This document shows, piece by piece, positions 30,230-39,327 of a stretch of 64,000 bases of DNA. A program made the position numbers and the translations under genes. This stretch comes from CALMEC01 sp031366605. GTDB lineage: Bacteria; Actinomycetota; Thermoleophilia; Miltoncostaeales; Miltoncostaeaceae. The stretch is taken from contig JANLOO010000002.1 of assembly GCA_031366605.1 (NCBI GenBank), positions 1 through 64,000 of the forward strand. Reading direction: 5' to 3'. The stretch's first letter is position 1. Every line of letters begins with the position of its first letter. Below the pieces are notes generated by a model. That model was not told the DNA's origin, made no database searches, and saw only the letters and a program-made list of their open reading frames with translations.

Positions 30230-31831
30230 CTACATCCGCTCGGGAGCGGAGACTCCCAGCAGAGACAATGCGATGGCCATGACCGAGCGCACCGCGCGGG
30301 TCAACTCAACCCGGAACGGCTTGACGTCGTCCGGGGCGTCGTAGACGCGGCACTGCTCGTAGAACACGTGGAAGTCGCGTGCCAGCTCGATCAGGTACGC
30401 GACCACGCGATGCGGTGCCAGGCGGCGCTCGGCTTCGCTCACCACATCCGGCCACTCGACCAGGCGCAGCGTCAGGGCACGCTCGGCGGGCTCGACTGAC
30501 GGCGGTGCGGCGCCTGCCGCGATCTCGCCGACCCGCTCCAACACATTGCACGCGCGGGCATGGACGTACTGGGCGTAGTAGACGGGGTTCTCACGGCTCT
30601 GCTCGCGTGCGACGGCCAGGTCCAACTCGAACGGCGTCTCGTTGGCGCGCTGCACCAAGAAGAACCGCGCCGCGTCAACACCGATGTCGTCGATCAGGTC
30701 GGACATCAAGACCAGGGTGCCCGCCCGTTTGCTCATCTTCTTCTCTTCGCCGGCTTCGATCAGGCTGACGAGCTGGATGAGCGGGATCTGCAGCATCTGG
30801 GGGTCGTAGCCGCCTGCGGCCAGTACCGCCCGCAGGCGCTGCAGATACCCATGGTGGTCGGCACCCAGGACGTTGATCAGTACGTCGTAGCCGCGCGCCG
30901 CCTTGTCCAGGTGGTAGCCGATGTCGGGCGCGATGTACGTCGTCGTCCCGTCAGCGCGGCGCAGCACGCGGTCCTTCTCGTCGCCGTAGGCGCTGGTCCG
31001 AAACCAGATCGCGCCATCTTGTTCGTAGGCGTCCCCGGCGGACAGCAGACGGTCGATGCCTGCAGCGACCTCGCCACTCTCGTGCAGCGACGTCTCCGAG
31101 AAGTACGCGTCGAACCGAACGCGAAAGCGGTCGAGGTCGACCTTCATGCGCTCTAACATCAACTGCTTCGCGCGATCTGCCAGCGCCTGACCATCGAGCC
31201 CCTCGCCGTCCAGTGCGCGTGCGATCTCGGTGACGTAGTCGCCCTGGTAGCCGTCGTCGGGCAGCGGTGTATCCAACCCGTGCAACTGGTCGAGGCGCGC
31301 CGCGACCGACTGACCGAACAGCGCGATCTGACGGCCGTAGTCGTTGACGTAGAACTCGCGATGGACCTCGTGGCCGGCGAACTCGAGAATGCGACCCAAC
31401 GAGTCGCCGAACGCCGCATGGCGCGCATGACCGACATGGAGCGGGCCGGTCGGGTTGACCGACACGAACTCCAGGTGGATCCGCTTGGCCGGGGCTGCGA
31501 GGCCCGCACCATATCGCGGTCCGGCGGCCACGATCGCGGCAGCCGCGGTCGCGAACCACGCCGGGGCGAGGGTCATGTTGACGAATCCGGGACCTGCGAC
31601 CTCGACCTTGGCGACGACGTCCAAGGCTTCGAGCGCTGCCGCGACCTCGGCTGCGATGTCGCGTGGCGAGCGTCGGGCGGCCTTGGCCAGGCTCATTGCG
31701 ACGGGCGTCGCAAGGTCGCCGTGCTCCTGGCCGGCCGGCTGCGACAACTCGACCCGAACCTCGGAATCGATGGCGGCTGCCACGCCCAGGATGGCGTCGA
31801 CGATGGGCGTGGTCAGTGCATTGGCGCTCAC
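30230..31831 (-). CDS. argS: Arginine-tRNA ligase
   Basis: The 533-residue class Ia synthetase has the HIGH-equivalent motif in NPTGPLHVGHARHAAFGDSL and the KMSKS-equivalent in EEKKMSKRAGTLVLMSDLID. It has the usual ArgRS N-terminal domain and C-terminal DALR anticodon-binding domain (ARACNVLERVGEIA, LARDFHVFYEQCRV). It charges tRNA-Arg with arginine. It is shorter than E. coli ArgRS but in the range for actinobacteria. The divergent alpha/beta hydrolase starts 50 bases away. Confidence 0.97.
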   Translation of the reverse strand: MSANALTTPIVDAILGVAAAIDSEVRVELSQPAGQEHGDLATPVAMSLAKAARRSPRDIAAEVAAALEALDVVAKVEVAGPGFVNMTLAPAWFATAAAAIVAAGPRYGAGLAAPAKRIHLEFVSVNPTGPLHVGHARHAAFGDSLGRILEFAGHEVHREFYVNDYGRQIALFGQSVAARLDQLHGLDTPLPDDGYQGDYVTEIARALDGEGLDGQALADRAKQLMLERMKVDLDRFRVRFDAYFSETSLHESGEVAAGIDRLLSAGDAYEQDGAIWFRTSAYGDEKDRVLRRADGTTTYIAPDIGYHLDKAARGYDVLINVLGADHHGYLQRLRAVLAAGGYDPQMLQIPLIQLVSLIEAGEEKKMSKRAGTLVLMSDLIDDIGVDAARFFLVQRANETPFELDLAVAREQSRENPVYYAQYVHARACNVLERVGEIAAGAAPPSVEPAERALTLRLVEWPDVVSEAERRLAPHRVVAYLIELARDFHVFYEQCRVYDAPDDVKPFRVELTRAVRSVMAIALSLLGVSAPERM

Positions 31832-31880
31832 GAGCGGGCAATGTTACCGGCAACGCACACCTCCACCGCCGGAGTGACTC

Positions 31881-33143
31881 ATGCAGACCGCGACCCACCG
31901 CATCCCGGGCCTGGTGCTGACCGACCACCGGTTCACCGTGCCACTCGACTACGCCGAGCCCGCAGGCGCCTCGCTCGAGGTGTTCGCCCGGGAGGTCCGT
32001 TCGCCCAAAGGGACCGACCTTCCCTGGCTCGTGTTCTTCCAGGGTGGGCCGGGGTTCGAATCGCCACGACCGACCGAGCCGACCGGCTGGATCGGTCGCG
32101 CCCTCGCGGACTACCGGGTCTTGCTGCTCGACCAGCGGGGCACGGGACTGTCGACTCCGGTCCTTCCCGAAACGCTCGCGCAAATCCGCTCGCCCCAGGC
32201 TCAGGCCGCGTACCTGACGCATTTCCGCGCCGACAACATCGTGAACGATGCCGAGTTGATCCGCCGTGAACTGATCGGCGGCGACACGTGGAGTGTGCTC
32301 GGCCAGAGCTTCGGCGGGCTGTGCGTGACCCGCTACCTGTCGGCGGCGCCGCTCGGCCTGCGCGAAGCCATGATCACCGGTGGCATTCCGCCGCTCGGCG
32401 GCCACCCGGACGACTTCTACCGGTCCACGTACGCGCGGACGCTCGAGCGCAACGCGCTGTACTACGAGCGCTACCCTGGCGACCGTGAAGTGGTCCGCCG
32501 CATCACGAGCCGACTTGCGAACGACGACGTGGTGCTGCCCGACGGCTCCCCGCTCAGGGTCCGCCGGTTTCAACAACTGGGGATCTCCCTCGGCGCGGGT
32601 GACGGCTTCGAGCACCTGCACTACCTGTTGGAACAGGCGTTCGCCGCCGGTGGCGACGACCTGTCATCGCCGTTCCTGCGGCAGGTCATGGGCGAGCATC
32701 ACTTCGAGACCAACCCGATCTACGCGCTGATCCACGAGGCCTGCGTCTGCGATGGAACGGCCTCGCGCTGGTCCGCCGCGCGACTGCGGACCGAGTTCCC
32801 GCAGTTCGACGACCCGACCAACCTGACGGCTGAGGCGATATTCCCGTGGATGTTCGAGGACTACGCCGCCCTGCGCCCATTTGCCGAGACCGCCGACATC
32901 CTTGCCGACCACGGGTGGCCGAGGCTCTACGACCCTGAGGCGCTCGCGAAGAACACCGTGCCCGCCGCCGCTGCGATGTACTACGACGACATGTACGTGG
33001 AGCGGTCCTTGGGCGAGGCCACCGCCAAGGCCATCCCCGGTCTGCGCGTTTGGATCACCAACGAGTACCAGCACAACGGCCTGCGCGCCGATGGCGCCAC
33101 CATCCTCGACCACCTCCTCGCCATGGTGCGCGGGGAGCGGTGA
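31881..33143 (+). CDS. Alpha/beta hydrolase, proline iminopeptidase-like (S33)
   Basis: The 420-residue product has the S33 features: WLVFFQGGPGFESPR with the oxyanion HGGPG-type motif, LLLDQRGTGLSTPV, and the nucleophile elbow in SVLGQSFGGLCVTRYLS with Ser in GQSFGG. The acid and His lie near the C-terminus (RVWITNEYQHNG). Proline iminopeptidases remove N-terminal proline from peptides, but members also act on other amides. ATG at 31881 has CGGAG upstream. Confidence 0.9.
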   Translation: MQTATHRIPGLVLTDHRFTVPLDYAEPAGASLEVFAREVRSPKGTDLPWLVFFQGGPGFESPRPTEPTGWIGRALADYRVLLLDQRGTGLSTPVLPETLAQIRSPQAQAAYLTHFRADNIVNDAELIRRELIGGDTWSVLGQSFGGLCVTRYLSAAPLGLREAMITGGIPPLGGHPDDFYRSTYARTLERNALYYERYPGDREVVRRITSRLANDDVVLPDGSPLRVRRFQQLGISLGAGDGFEHLHYLLEQAFAAGGDDLSSPFLRQVMGEHHFETNPIYALIHEACVCDGTASRWSAARLRTEFPQFDDPTNLTAEAIFPWMFEDYAALRPFAETADILADHGWPRLYDPEALAKNTVPAAAAMYYDDMYVERSLGEATAKAIPGLRVWITNEYQHNGLRADGATILDHLLAMVRGER

Positions 33144-33209
33144 CACCTCAGCGTTGCTGGCGTGTGACTGGTCAGCCCTGGGCGCCGTCTCCGGAGCACG
33201 CCATGCCGC

Positions 33210-33683
33210 TCAGTGGTGGTACGGGTGTCCGGCCAGGATGCACAGCGACCGGTAGAGTTGCTCCGCCAACATCACCCTGGCCAGCTGGTGCGGCCGGGTC
33301 AGCGAACCGAGGGACAGGCGCTCGTCGGCGCTCGACACCAGCTCGGAATCGAGACCTGCGGCGCCGCCGATCAGGAACGTGACCGGCCTTGGGATGTCCA
33401 ATCGTTTGCCCAGCCACGCCGCCAACGCTTCGCTTGATGCGGGCACCGTGCCGGCCGGGTCGAGGGCCACGGTCCAGGCTCCGTCGAGGAGGCGGGTGCG
33501 GATGCGCTCCGATTCGCGCCGGGCCGCTTGGGCTTCTCCCACTTGGAGCTTCTCAGCGGCGACCTCGTCGATGCGGAGGCCGACGCGTTCGCGGATGCGG
33601 TCCTCGTACATGTGACCTGCGGCGTCGTGCGGGGGGCGGAGCTTGCCGACCGCGATGATCTGCAGTCGGGCGGTTCGGCTCAC
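33210..33683 (-). CDS. rlmH: 23S rRNA (pseudouridine1915-N3)-methyltransferase RlmH
   Basis: The 157-residue product is full-length for this SPOUT enzyme. It begins LQIIAVGKLR, has ALDPAGTVPASSEALAAWLG, and FLIGGAAGLDSELVSSADER where the SAM knot forms, and ends RVMLAEQLYRSLCILAGHPYHH, the conserved tail. It methylates pseudouridine 1915 in helix 69 of 23S rRNA. GTG at 33683 overlaps the stop of the M48 protease gene by four bases (GTGA), so the two are coupled. Confidence 0.95.
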   Translation of the reverse strand: MSRTARLQIIAVGKLRPPHDAAGHMYEDRIRERVGLRIDEVAAEKLQVGEAQAARRESERIRTRLLDGAWTVALDPAGTVPASSEALAAWLGKRLDIPRPVTFLIGGAAGLDSELVSSADERLSLGSLTRPHQLARVMLAEQLYRSLCILAGHPYHH

Positions 33684-34927
33684 GACCGGGAGCGCAATGC
33701 CAGGCCGATGCGCTCGAGCGCCGTCGGGTGGCTGCCCCACAGGCGTTGCACCCAGGCGGGCGGGTTCGGCACGCCGAGGTTGCGGGTGACGAGACCGCGA
33801 TGCAGTTCGATCGCGGCCTCTGGGTCCTCGGTTGCGCGCAGGGCCTCCCAGTCGGCCTCGCGTTCGAACCCCCGGCTCATCTTCATGCCCAAGCGGCCCG
33901 CCAGGGCGCCCAACACACCGGCACCAACCGTTGCGACCGTCAGCCTCCGCAGGGTCAGGTCCGCGTCTCGGGAGCCGATGCGCCGCGTTCCCGTCACCGC
34001 GGCAACCGCCCCGCCGACGGCGGCGAGCGCGGGCAGAGACACCACGGCCGAGATGAGGGAGCCGCGCAGGATGTGACGGCGGGCGACGTGGGCCAGTTCG
34101 TGCGCGACGACAAACCGCACTTGGTCGCGTGGGAAGTCGCGCACCAACGTGTCGAACAGCACCATCCGACGGGTCGGGCCGAGTCCTGAGACGTACGCGT
34201 TCGAGCCCGTGGTCCGTGTGCTCGCGTCGTTGAGGACAACTTTGCGGACCGGGACGCCGATGGCGGCGGCGACCTCGCGGACGTCGTGCTCCAGATCCGG
34301 ATCGTCGAGTGGCCGCGTACGTTGGAACAGGGGTTCGATGAGCTTGGGTGCCGCCAGCGTCAACGCCACCGTGCCCACGGTGACGACACCCCACGTCGCA
34401 AGCCACCATGTGCGCGGTGATCGACGCATCGTCGCGGCGGTCGTGATTGCGAGGACACTCGACAGCCCGACGCCCAGTCCCGCAGCCTTGCCCCGATCGG
34501 AGAGCCACGATCCCAGCGGCTGTGTCACCACGCCGTGAGCCCTCCCCCAGCCGTAGCTCACCGCAGCGAGCGGTAGGCGCACGACGTCTCCTGACACCGC
34601 CAGCCCGGCGCCGAACACGCATGCCGCCGGGATTGAGCGCCCACCAACCCAACGCGAGACAACCGGCCGCCACCGCGAACCGCTCAGGACAACCGTTGCC
34701 GTCCAGGCCACCCCCGTTGCCATTCCGGCGACGCCAAGCGCCCAACCACCGGCCCGATAGCGGCGATTGCGCCCCAGGCCGGCTGGGTCGAACCACTCGT
34801 CCAGCCGCGCAGCGGCCGCATCGGGGACGCCGGCCCCGGGCGCGGCGAACAAGGGATGGGGAAGGGACTTATCCAGCGGGCTGGACCGTGGCCGAGATGA
34901 TCCACACGGGCTTGCTCGGAGGGCCAT
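33680..34927 (-). CDS. M48 family zinc metalloprotease, Ste24/HtpX-like
   Basis: The C-terminal half holds the zinc site HELAH in VRFVVAHELAHVARRHILRG, with the third ligand Glu in RGFEREADWEALR. Several hydrophobic stretches precede it (GVVTVGTVALTLAAPKLIEP). Ste24-like proteases are integral-membrane enzymes that cleave misfolded membrane or prenylated substrates. The start is uncertain: an ATG at 34927 overlaps the end of the cyclophilin lipoprotein gene by 59 bases, while a CTG near 34873 would abut it. It is coupled to rlmH downstream. Confidence 0.85.
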   Translation of the reverse strand: MALRASPCGSSRPRSSPLDKSLPHPLFAAPGAGVPDAAAARLDEWFDPAGLGRNRRYRAGGWALGVAGMATGVAWTATVVLSGSRWRPVVSRWVGGRSIPAACVFGAGLAVSGDVVRLPLAAVSYGWGRAHGVVTQPLGSWLSDRGKAAGLGVGLSSVLAITTAATMRRSPRTWWLATWGVVTVGTVALTLAAPKLIEPLFQRTRPLDDPDLEHDVREVAAAIGVPVRKVVLNDASTRTTGSNAYVSGLGPTRRMVLFDTLVRDFPRDQVRFVVAHELAHVARRHILRGSLISAVVSLPALAAVGGAVAAVTGTRRIGSRDADLTLRRLTVATVGAGVLGALAGRLGMKMSRGFEREADWEALRATEDPEAAIELHRGLVTRNLGVPNPPAWVQRLWGSHPTALERIGLALRSRS

Positions 34928-35600
34928 CGGTGACGGCCAGCGCCGCAACCCGCTTGATCGTCGCCAGCGAGACCGGGTCGGCGGCGTGGCCCAGGATTCC
35001 GTAAACGGGTTGGGAGGTCAGCACCGACTCTCCCTGCGGGCCCGACACGACGAAGAACTGCGAGCCGGACGACCCGGCCGGGTCGCTCCCGGTCTTTGCC
35101 ATCGCGACGTCACCCAGCTTGTACTGGTATCCCGCTGGAACTGCGCCGACGACCTGGTAGCCCGCCCCTCCCGTACCGTTGCCGTCCGGGTCGCCACCCT
35201 GCAGGACGAAGTCGGGCACCACCCGGTGGAACGTCAACCCGTCGTAGAAGCCCTTGCTCGCAAGGAACGCGATCGAATTGGGGATCGGGCCGCCGGCCTT
35301 GGTGTCGAGCTTGATGTTGAGCGTCCCGCACGAGGTCTTCATGACGATCGTGGAGTCGACGCCGTCCTTGAGCACCTGTTCGGCCTTGGTGTATTGCTTC
35401 TTCTTGGCCTGCGCCGGCTGTCCCTTGTCGAGACACGTGGTGATCTCATCCCCGGACGTCGCGGGCGCCGTTGTCGACGCGTCCGTAACCGGTGCCGTCG
35501 TGGCTCCCGCCCCGGCGTCGATCTTGGTATCGCCGCCGCAGCCGGCGAACACGCCGGCGGTACACAGGGTCAACACGGTCAACGCGGTACGAACGCTCAC
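34869..35600 (-). CDS. Lipoprotein cyclophilin (peptidyl-prolyl isomerase)
   Basis: The 243-residue product starts with a signal peptide and lipobox (TLCTAGVFAGC), followed by a Thr/Ala-rich linker. The cyclophilin domain has GFYDGLTFHRVVPDFVLQGG, the FHRV catalytic Arg, and GSSGSQFFVVSGPQGESVL. It would isomerise prolines in secreted proteins at the outer membrane face. GTG at 35600 has GAGGAG seven bases ahead. The M48 protease follows, and a divergent desulfurase-like gene starts 36 bases away. Confidence 0.93.
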   Translation of the reverse strand: MSVRTALTVLTLCTAGVFAGCGGDTKIDAGAGATTAPVTDASTTAPATSGDEITTCLDKGQPAQAKKKQYTKAEQVLKDGVDSTIVMKTSCGTLNIKLDTKAGGPIPNSIAFLASKGFYDGLTFHRVVPDFVLQGGDPDGNGTGGAGYQVVGAVPAGYQYKLGDVAMAKTGSDPAGSSGSQFFVVSGPQGESVLTSQPVYGILGHAADPVSLATIKRVAALAVTDGPPSKPVWIISATVQPAG

Positions 35601-35636
35601 AGGTGGCTCCTCAGCAGTCGGCCTACAATCCGGGCC

Positions 35637-36812
35637 ATGGTAGAGGACAACCCCGGCGCGTACCTGGATCACGCCGCCGCCACGACACTCGATCCTCGGG
35701 TGCGCGCGGCGATGGCGCCGTTTGTCGACGAGGCGTTCGCCAGTCCGGAGAGCCTGCACGATTGGGCCCGACGGCCGGCCGAGGCGCTCGAAGCAGCGCG
35801 GGCACGCGTCGGTGCGCTGATCGCGGCGGATCCGGAGGGCGTCATCTTCACCGCGGGCGACACCGAGGCGCGCAACCTGGCGGTCAAGGGCATCGTCTCC
35901 GCCAACGCGCATCGCGGCGCGCACATCGTGACGAGCGCCGTCGAGCATCCGGCCACGCTCGCCGCATGTCGCACCCTGGCGCGGGATCGCGCTGAGCTGA
36001 CCATCGTGGGCGTGGACGCGACGGGGCACATCGATCCGGCGGAACTTGCCGCCGCGACGCGCGACGACACGGTGCTGGTGACGATCAGCCACGGTCAGGC
36101 AGAGATCGGGACCGTCCAAGATGTCGCGACGCTGGTCGCCGCGGTCCGCGCGCGCCGACCGGACGTCGCGATTCATGTCGATGCAGGTGTGACGGCCGGC
36201 GTGGTGCCGATCGACGTGCGCACTTGGGACTGCGACGCGGTCACGATCGGTGGCGGCTCGCTGGGTGGCCCGCGGTGGACGGGGGCTTTGTGGGTGCGCG
36301 AGGGCACGCGCCTGCACCCACAGATCGAAGGCGGGCTGCAGGAGGGCGGCAAGCGCGGCGGCCCGCACGACATGCCCGGCATCGTCGGCCTGGGTGAAGC
36401 CGCATGGTTGGCGGCCGCAGAGATCGACGTCCGGAGCGTTCAAATGACCAGGTTGGCCGACCGGTTGATCGAGCGCCTGCTGGCGGTCGACGACGTCCGC
36501 CTCAACGGGCCGCGCACCGGTCGCATCCCCGGACACGTCCAGGTTTCGGCCGGATGGGTCGAGGGCGAGACCCTGGTGCTGACGCTCGCATCGCTCGGCG
36601 TCGCGGCCTCACCCGGATCAGCCTGCTCGGCCGCCGGAAAGGCGTCACCGGTGCTCGAGGCGATTGGGCTGGAGCCGCCTTGGACGCACTCCGCGGTGCT
36701 GTTCACACTCGCCCCCACCACGACCGGGGCGCAGATCGACTTCGCCTCGGCCGCATTCGCCCAGGCGGTGGCGTCGCTGCGCGTAATGAGCCCGCTGGGC
36801 AACGAGGAGTGA
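35637..36812 (+). CDS. Cysteine-desulfurase-like protein lacking the PLP lysine
   Basis: The 391-residue product matches IscS/NifS over its whole length: DHAAATTLDPRV, His104 in SAVEHPATLAACR, HVDAG with Asp182, and a complete catalytic loop with Cys330 in ASPGSACSAAGKASPVL. The PLP pocket is gone, however. The lysine of the family SHKxxGPKG motif is replaced by Ser208 in DAVTIGGGSLGGPRWTGALW, its preceding His is Gly, and the Gln/Asn positions that hold PLP (VDATQ and NNE) read VDAGV and GQAE. It should not bind PLP as IscS does, though the sulfur-carrying Cys loop remains. It overlaps the start of a tusA gene and precedes serC in one operon. Confidence 0.85.
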   Translation: MVEDNPGAYLDHAAATTLDPRVRAAMAPFVDEAFASPESLHDWARRPAEALEAARARVGALIAADPEGVIFTAGDTEARNLAVKGIVSANAHRGAHIVTSAVEHPATLAACRTLARDRAELTIVGVDATGHIDPAELAAATRDDTVLVTISHGQAEIGTVQDVATLVAAVRARRPDVAIHVDAGVTAGVVPIDVRTWDCDAVTIGGGSLGGPRWTGALWVREGTRLHPQIEGGLQEGGKRGGPHDMPGIVGLGEAAWLAAAEIDVRSVQMTRLADRLIERLLAVDDVRLNGPRTGRIPGHVQVSAGWVEGETLVLTLASLGVAASPGSACSAAGKASPVLEAIGLEPPWTHSAVLFTLAPTTTGAQIDFASAAFAQAVASLRVMSPLGNEE

Positions 36813-37048
36813 AGACGGTCGACGCGCTGGGCACCTGGTGCCCCGTCCCCATCCACCTGATCGACCGCGCCATCGCGACCGTCGCTTCCGGTGACGACGT
36901 GGTGCTGCTGGCCGACGATCCGCTGATCCAGGTCGACTTGCCTGCGTGGTGCCATGACACCGGTCATGAGCTGGTCGCGTTGACGCACGACGCCGGCGGA
37001 TACCGGGCGGTGGTGCGGTGCCGTTCTGGCAGAGTGCCGGGCACATGA
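36809..37048 (+). CDS. TusA-family sulfur carrier
   Basis: The 79-residue product has the TusA motif WCPVPIHLIDRAIATV with Cys11, which carries sulfur as a persulfide. Length and beta-alpha layout match TusA/SirA (LIQVDLPAWCHDTGHELVAL). GTG at 36809 overlaps the stop of the desulfurase-like gene. The pair looks like a sulfur-relay unit, but the desulfurase lacks its PLP lysine, so the sulfur donor is uncertain. serC follows with an ATGA overlap. Confidence 0.88.
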   Translation: MKTVDALGTWCPVPIHLIDRAIATVASGDDVVLLADDPLIQVDLPAWCHDTGHELVALTHDAGGYRAVVRCRSGRVPGT

Positions 37049-38172
37049 GCCGAGACATCCCAGATATCCGCATCCCCACCGACCTGCTGCCCGCTGACGG
37101 GCGCTTTGGCGCGGGACCTTCCAAGGTCCGCCGGCAGGCGATCGACGCGCTGGCCAACGCCGCGCCCGCGCTGCTGGGCACCAGCCACCGGCAGAAGCCC
37201 GTGCAGACGCTGGTGGGGCGTGTCCGCGCCGGCATTTCGTCGCTGCTGGGTCTTCCGGCCGGCTATGAGGTGCTCCTGGGCAACGGCGGCGCCACGCTGT
37301 TTTGGGATGCGGCGGTGTTCGGGCTGATCGACACCCGCAGCCAACACCTGTGGTTCGGCGAGTTCTCATCCAAGTTCGCGCAGGCCGCCGACGCGGCCCC
37401 GCACCTGGAGAGCCCCCAGATCCTGCGCGCCGAACCGGGCGACCACCCGCTGCCGGTCGCCGACTCGGGCATCGACGCGTATGCACTGACGCACAACGAG
37501 ACGTCCACCGGTGTGGCGATGCAGATCCAGCGGCCCAAGGGCGCCAAAGGCGTCGTGCTGGTCGATGCGACCTCGGGCGCGGGCGGGTTGCGGGTCGACC
37601 CCAGCCAGTTCGACGTCTACTACTTCAGCCCGCAGAAGTGCTTCGCCTCTGATGGCGGCCTGTGGCTGGCCGCTTGCTCACCCGCCGGGGTGGAGCGCAT
37701 CGAGCGGATCGCAGCTTCGGATCGTTGGATCCCCGCCGGGCTGGATCTGGGCATCGCGCTCGAGAACTCACGCAAGGACCAGACCTACAACACTCCCGCT
37801 CTGGCAACGCTGTTCCTGCTGGCCGAGCAGCTGGATTGGATGAACGACAACGGCGGCATGGAGTTCGCCGCCGGGAGATGCGACACGTCCGCCGCGACGC
37901 TCTACGGGTGGGCTGAGGCCACCGACTACGCGGCGCCGTTTGTGGTGGACCCGGCGAAGCGCAGCCATGTCATCGGCACAATCGACCTGGACGACCGAGT
38001 GGACGCCACCGTGGTATCCAAGGTCCTTCGCGCCAACGGCATCGTCGACACCGATGCGTACCGCAAGCTCGGGCGCAACCAACTGCGCATCGCGATGTTC
38101 CCCGCGGTCGATCCGGCGGACGTCGCGCAGCTGACGCGATCCGTCGACCACGTGGTGGCTGCGCTCACATAG
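37045..38172 (+). CDS. serC: Phosphoserine transaminase
   Basis: The 375-residue PLP enzyme of the class V fold begins MSRDIPDIRIPTDLLPADGR. It has GPSKVRRQAIDAL, the PLP Lys in DVYYFSPQKCFASDGGLWLA, and DRWIPAGLDLGIALENSRKD, typical of the actinobacterial SerC family. It makes 3-phosphoserine from 3-phosphohydroxypyruvate and glutamate in serine synthesis. The ATG at 37045 overlaps the tusA stop. Coupling to a TusA-like gene suggests serine/cysteine sulfur metabolism, which is inferred. Confidence 0.93.
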   Translation: MSRDIPDIRIPTDLLPADGRFGAGPSKVRRQAIDALANAAPALLGTSHRQKPVQTLVGRVRAGISSLLGLPAGYEVLLGNGGATLFWDAAVFGLIDTRSQHLWFGEFSSKFAQAADAAPHLESPQILRAEPGDHPLPVADSGIDAYALTHNETSTGVAMQIQRPKGAKGVVLVDATSGAGGLRVDPSQFDVYYFSPQKCFASDGGLWLAACSPAGVERIERIAASDRWIPAGLDLGIALENSRKDQTYNTPALATLFLLAEQLDWMNDNGGMEFAAGRCDTSAATLYGWAEATDYAAPFVVDPAKRSHVIGTIDLDDRVDATVVSKVLRANGIVDTDAYRKLGRNQLRIAMFPAVDPADVAQLTRSVDHVVAALT

Positions 38173-38200
38173 CCGCGTGGCCCACTGGGCGGGTTTGAAA

Positions 38201-38218
38201 AGCGAACGTATGTTCGCT
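38201..38218 (+). promoter_or_regulatory. LexA (SOS) box upstream of the radical SAM gene
   Basis: AGCGAACGTATGTTCGCT is a perfect palindrome with a four-base centre. It matches the actinobacterial LexA consensus CGAAC-N4-GTTCG. It ends 10 bases before the ATG of the radical SAM gene, so LexA would block initiation. No other such box was found near genes in this window, so the gene is specifically tied to the DNA-damage response. Confidence 0.85.
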
Positions 38219-38228
38219 AGCGTGCTGT

Positions 38229-39278
38229 ATGGCCACACAACCGGCATCGCCCCTGCGGTGGAAGCTGACCGACGACGACGGTGGTCAGCCGGAGCTGTTC
38301 GACGCGGTCGAACGCGTCCCAGGCACACGGGAGCTGGCCGGGTTGGAGTTCCTGCACGTCCGGGCCAAGCGCGTCATCAACCGCGTGCCCAAGGCGTCGC
38401 GCATGCCGTTCCGGTACACGATCAATGCGTACCGGGGGTGCAGCCACGCCTGTGTCTATTGCTTCGCGCGTCCGAGCCATGAGTACCTCAACCTCAACCG
38501 GGGCTCGGACTTCGACACGCGGATCGTCGTCAAGGTCAACGCCGTCGAGCGGGTCCAGGCGGAGCTCGCCTCGCGCCGGTGGACCGGCGAGTTGATCGCG
38601 CTCGGAACCAACACCGACCCGTACCAGCCGTGTGAAGGGCGCTACCGGCTGACGCGCGGGATCATCGAGGCACTCGTCGTGGCCGGCAACCCGTTTTCGA
38701 TCGTGACCAAATCGCCGCTGGTGGAGCGCGACATCGACCTGTTGGCGGAGGCGATGTCCGGCGGGGTGCACGTCGACATGTCGGTCGGGTGCCTGGACCA
38801 CGACGTGTGGCGGGCGACCGAACCCCATGCGCCCAGCCCTGAGCGCCGGCTCGCGACCGTCACGGCGTTGACCGATGCCGGAGTCTCGTGCGGAGTGCTC
38901 GTGGCGCCGGTGTTGCCGGGAATCTCGGACGGCGATGCCCAGCTGGACCGACTGGTTGCGGCGGGCATCGCAGCTGGTGCGCAGTCGATCGCGACTGTTG
39001 CGCTGCACCTGCGACCGGGTGTCCGCGAGCACTACCTGGGATGGCTGCGCGGGACCCACCCCGAATTGCTGGCCGATCACCTGATGCGCTACCGGACCGC
39101 CTACCTGGCGTCCGACGAGCGGCGTGATCTTTCGGCCCGCGTCCAGGAACTCGCCGCCCACCATCGTCGCCAGGCCAACCTGGCCGGTGGCCTCCCGACC
39201 ACACCGCGCTGGAGCCGGCGCGAGGCGTTGCTGAGCACCCAGACCCCGTCCCGGGAGGATCAGCTACGACTCATCTGA
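38229..39278 (+). CDS. Rv2578c-family radical SAM protein (SPL-like)
   Basis: The 349-residue product has the radical SAM cluster motif CSHACVYCFARP (CxxxCxxC) and the N-terminal SRMPFRYTINAYRGC block common to spore-photoproduct-lyase-like enzymes, followed by LIALGTNTDPYQPCEG and VTKSPLVERDIDLL. The Mycobacterium homologue Rv2578c belongs to the LexA regulon, as I recall. The SOS box just upstream agrees. The reaction is not established; DNA repair is a reasonable inference from regulation and fold. Confidence 0.88.
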   Translation: MATQPASPLRWKLTDDDGGQPELFDAVERVPGTRELAGLEFLHVRAKRVINRVPKASRMPFRYTINAYRGCSHACVYCFARPSHEYLNLNRGSDFDTRIVVKVNAVERVQAELASRRWTGELIALGTNTDPYQPCEGRYRLTRGIIEALVVAGNPFSIVTKSPLVERDIDLLAEAMSGGVHVDMSVGCLDHDVWRATEPHAPSPERRLATVTALTDAGVSCGVLVAPVLPGISDGDAQLDRLVAAGIAAGAQSIATVALHLRPGVREHYLGWLRGTHPELLADHLMRYRTAYLASDERRDLSARVQELAAHHRRQANLAGGLPTTPRWSRREALLSTQTPSREDQLRLI

Positions 39279-39327
39279 GCGCTGAGAAACGGCAGGGGTT
39301 CGGGCGTCTGTGACGTACTGAGATCAG

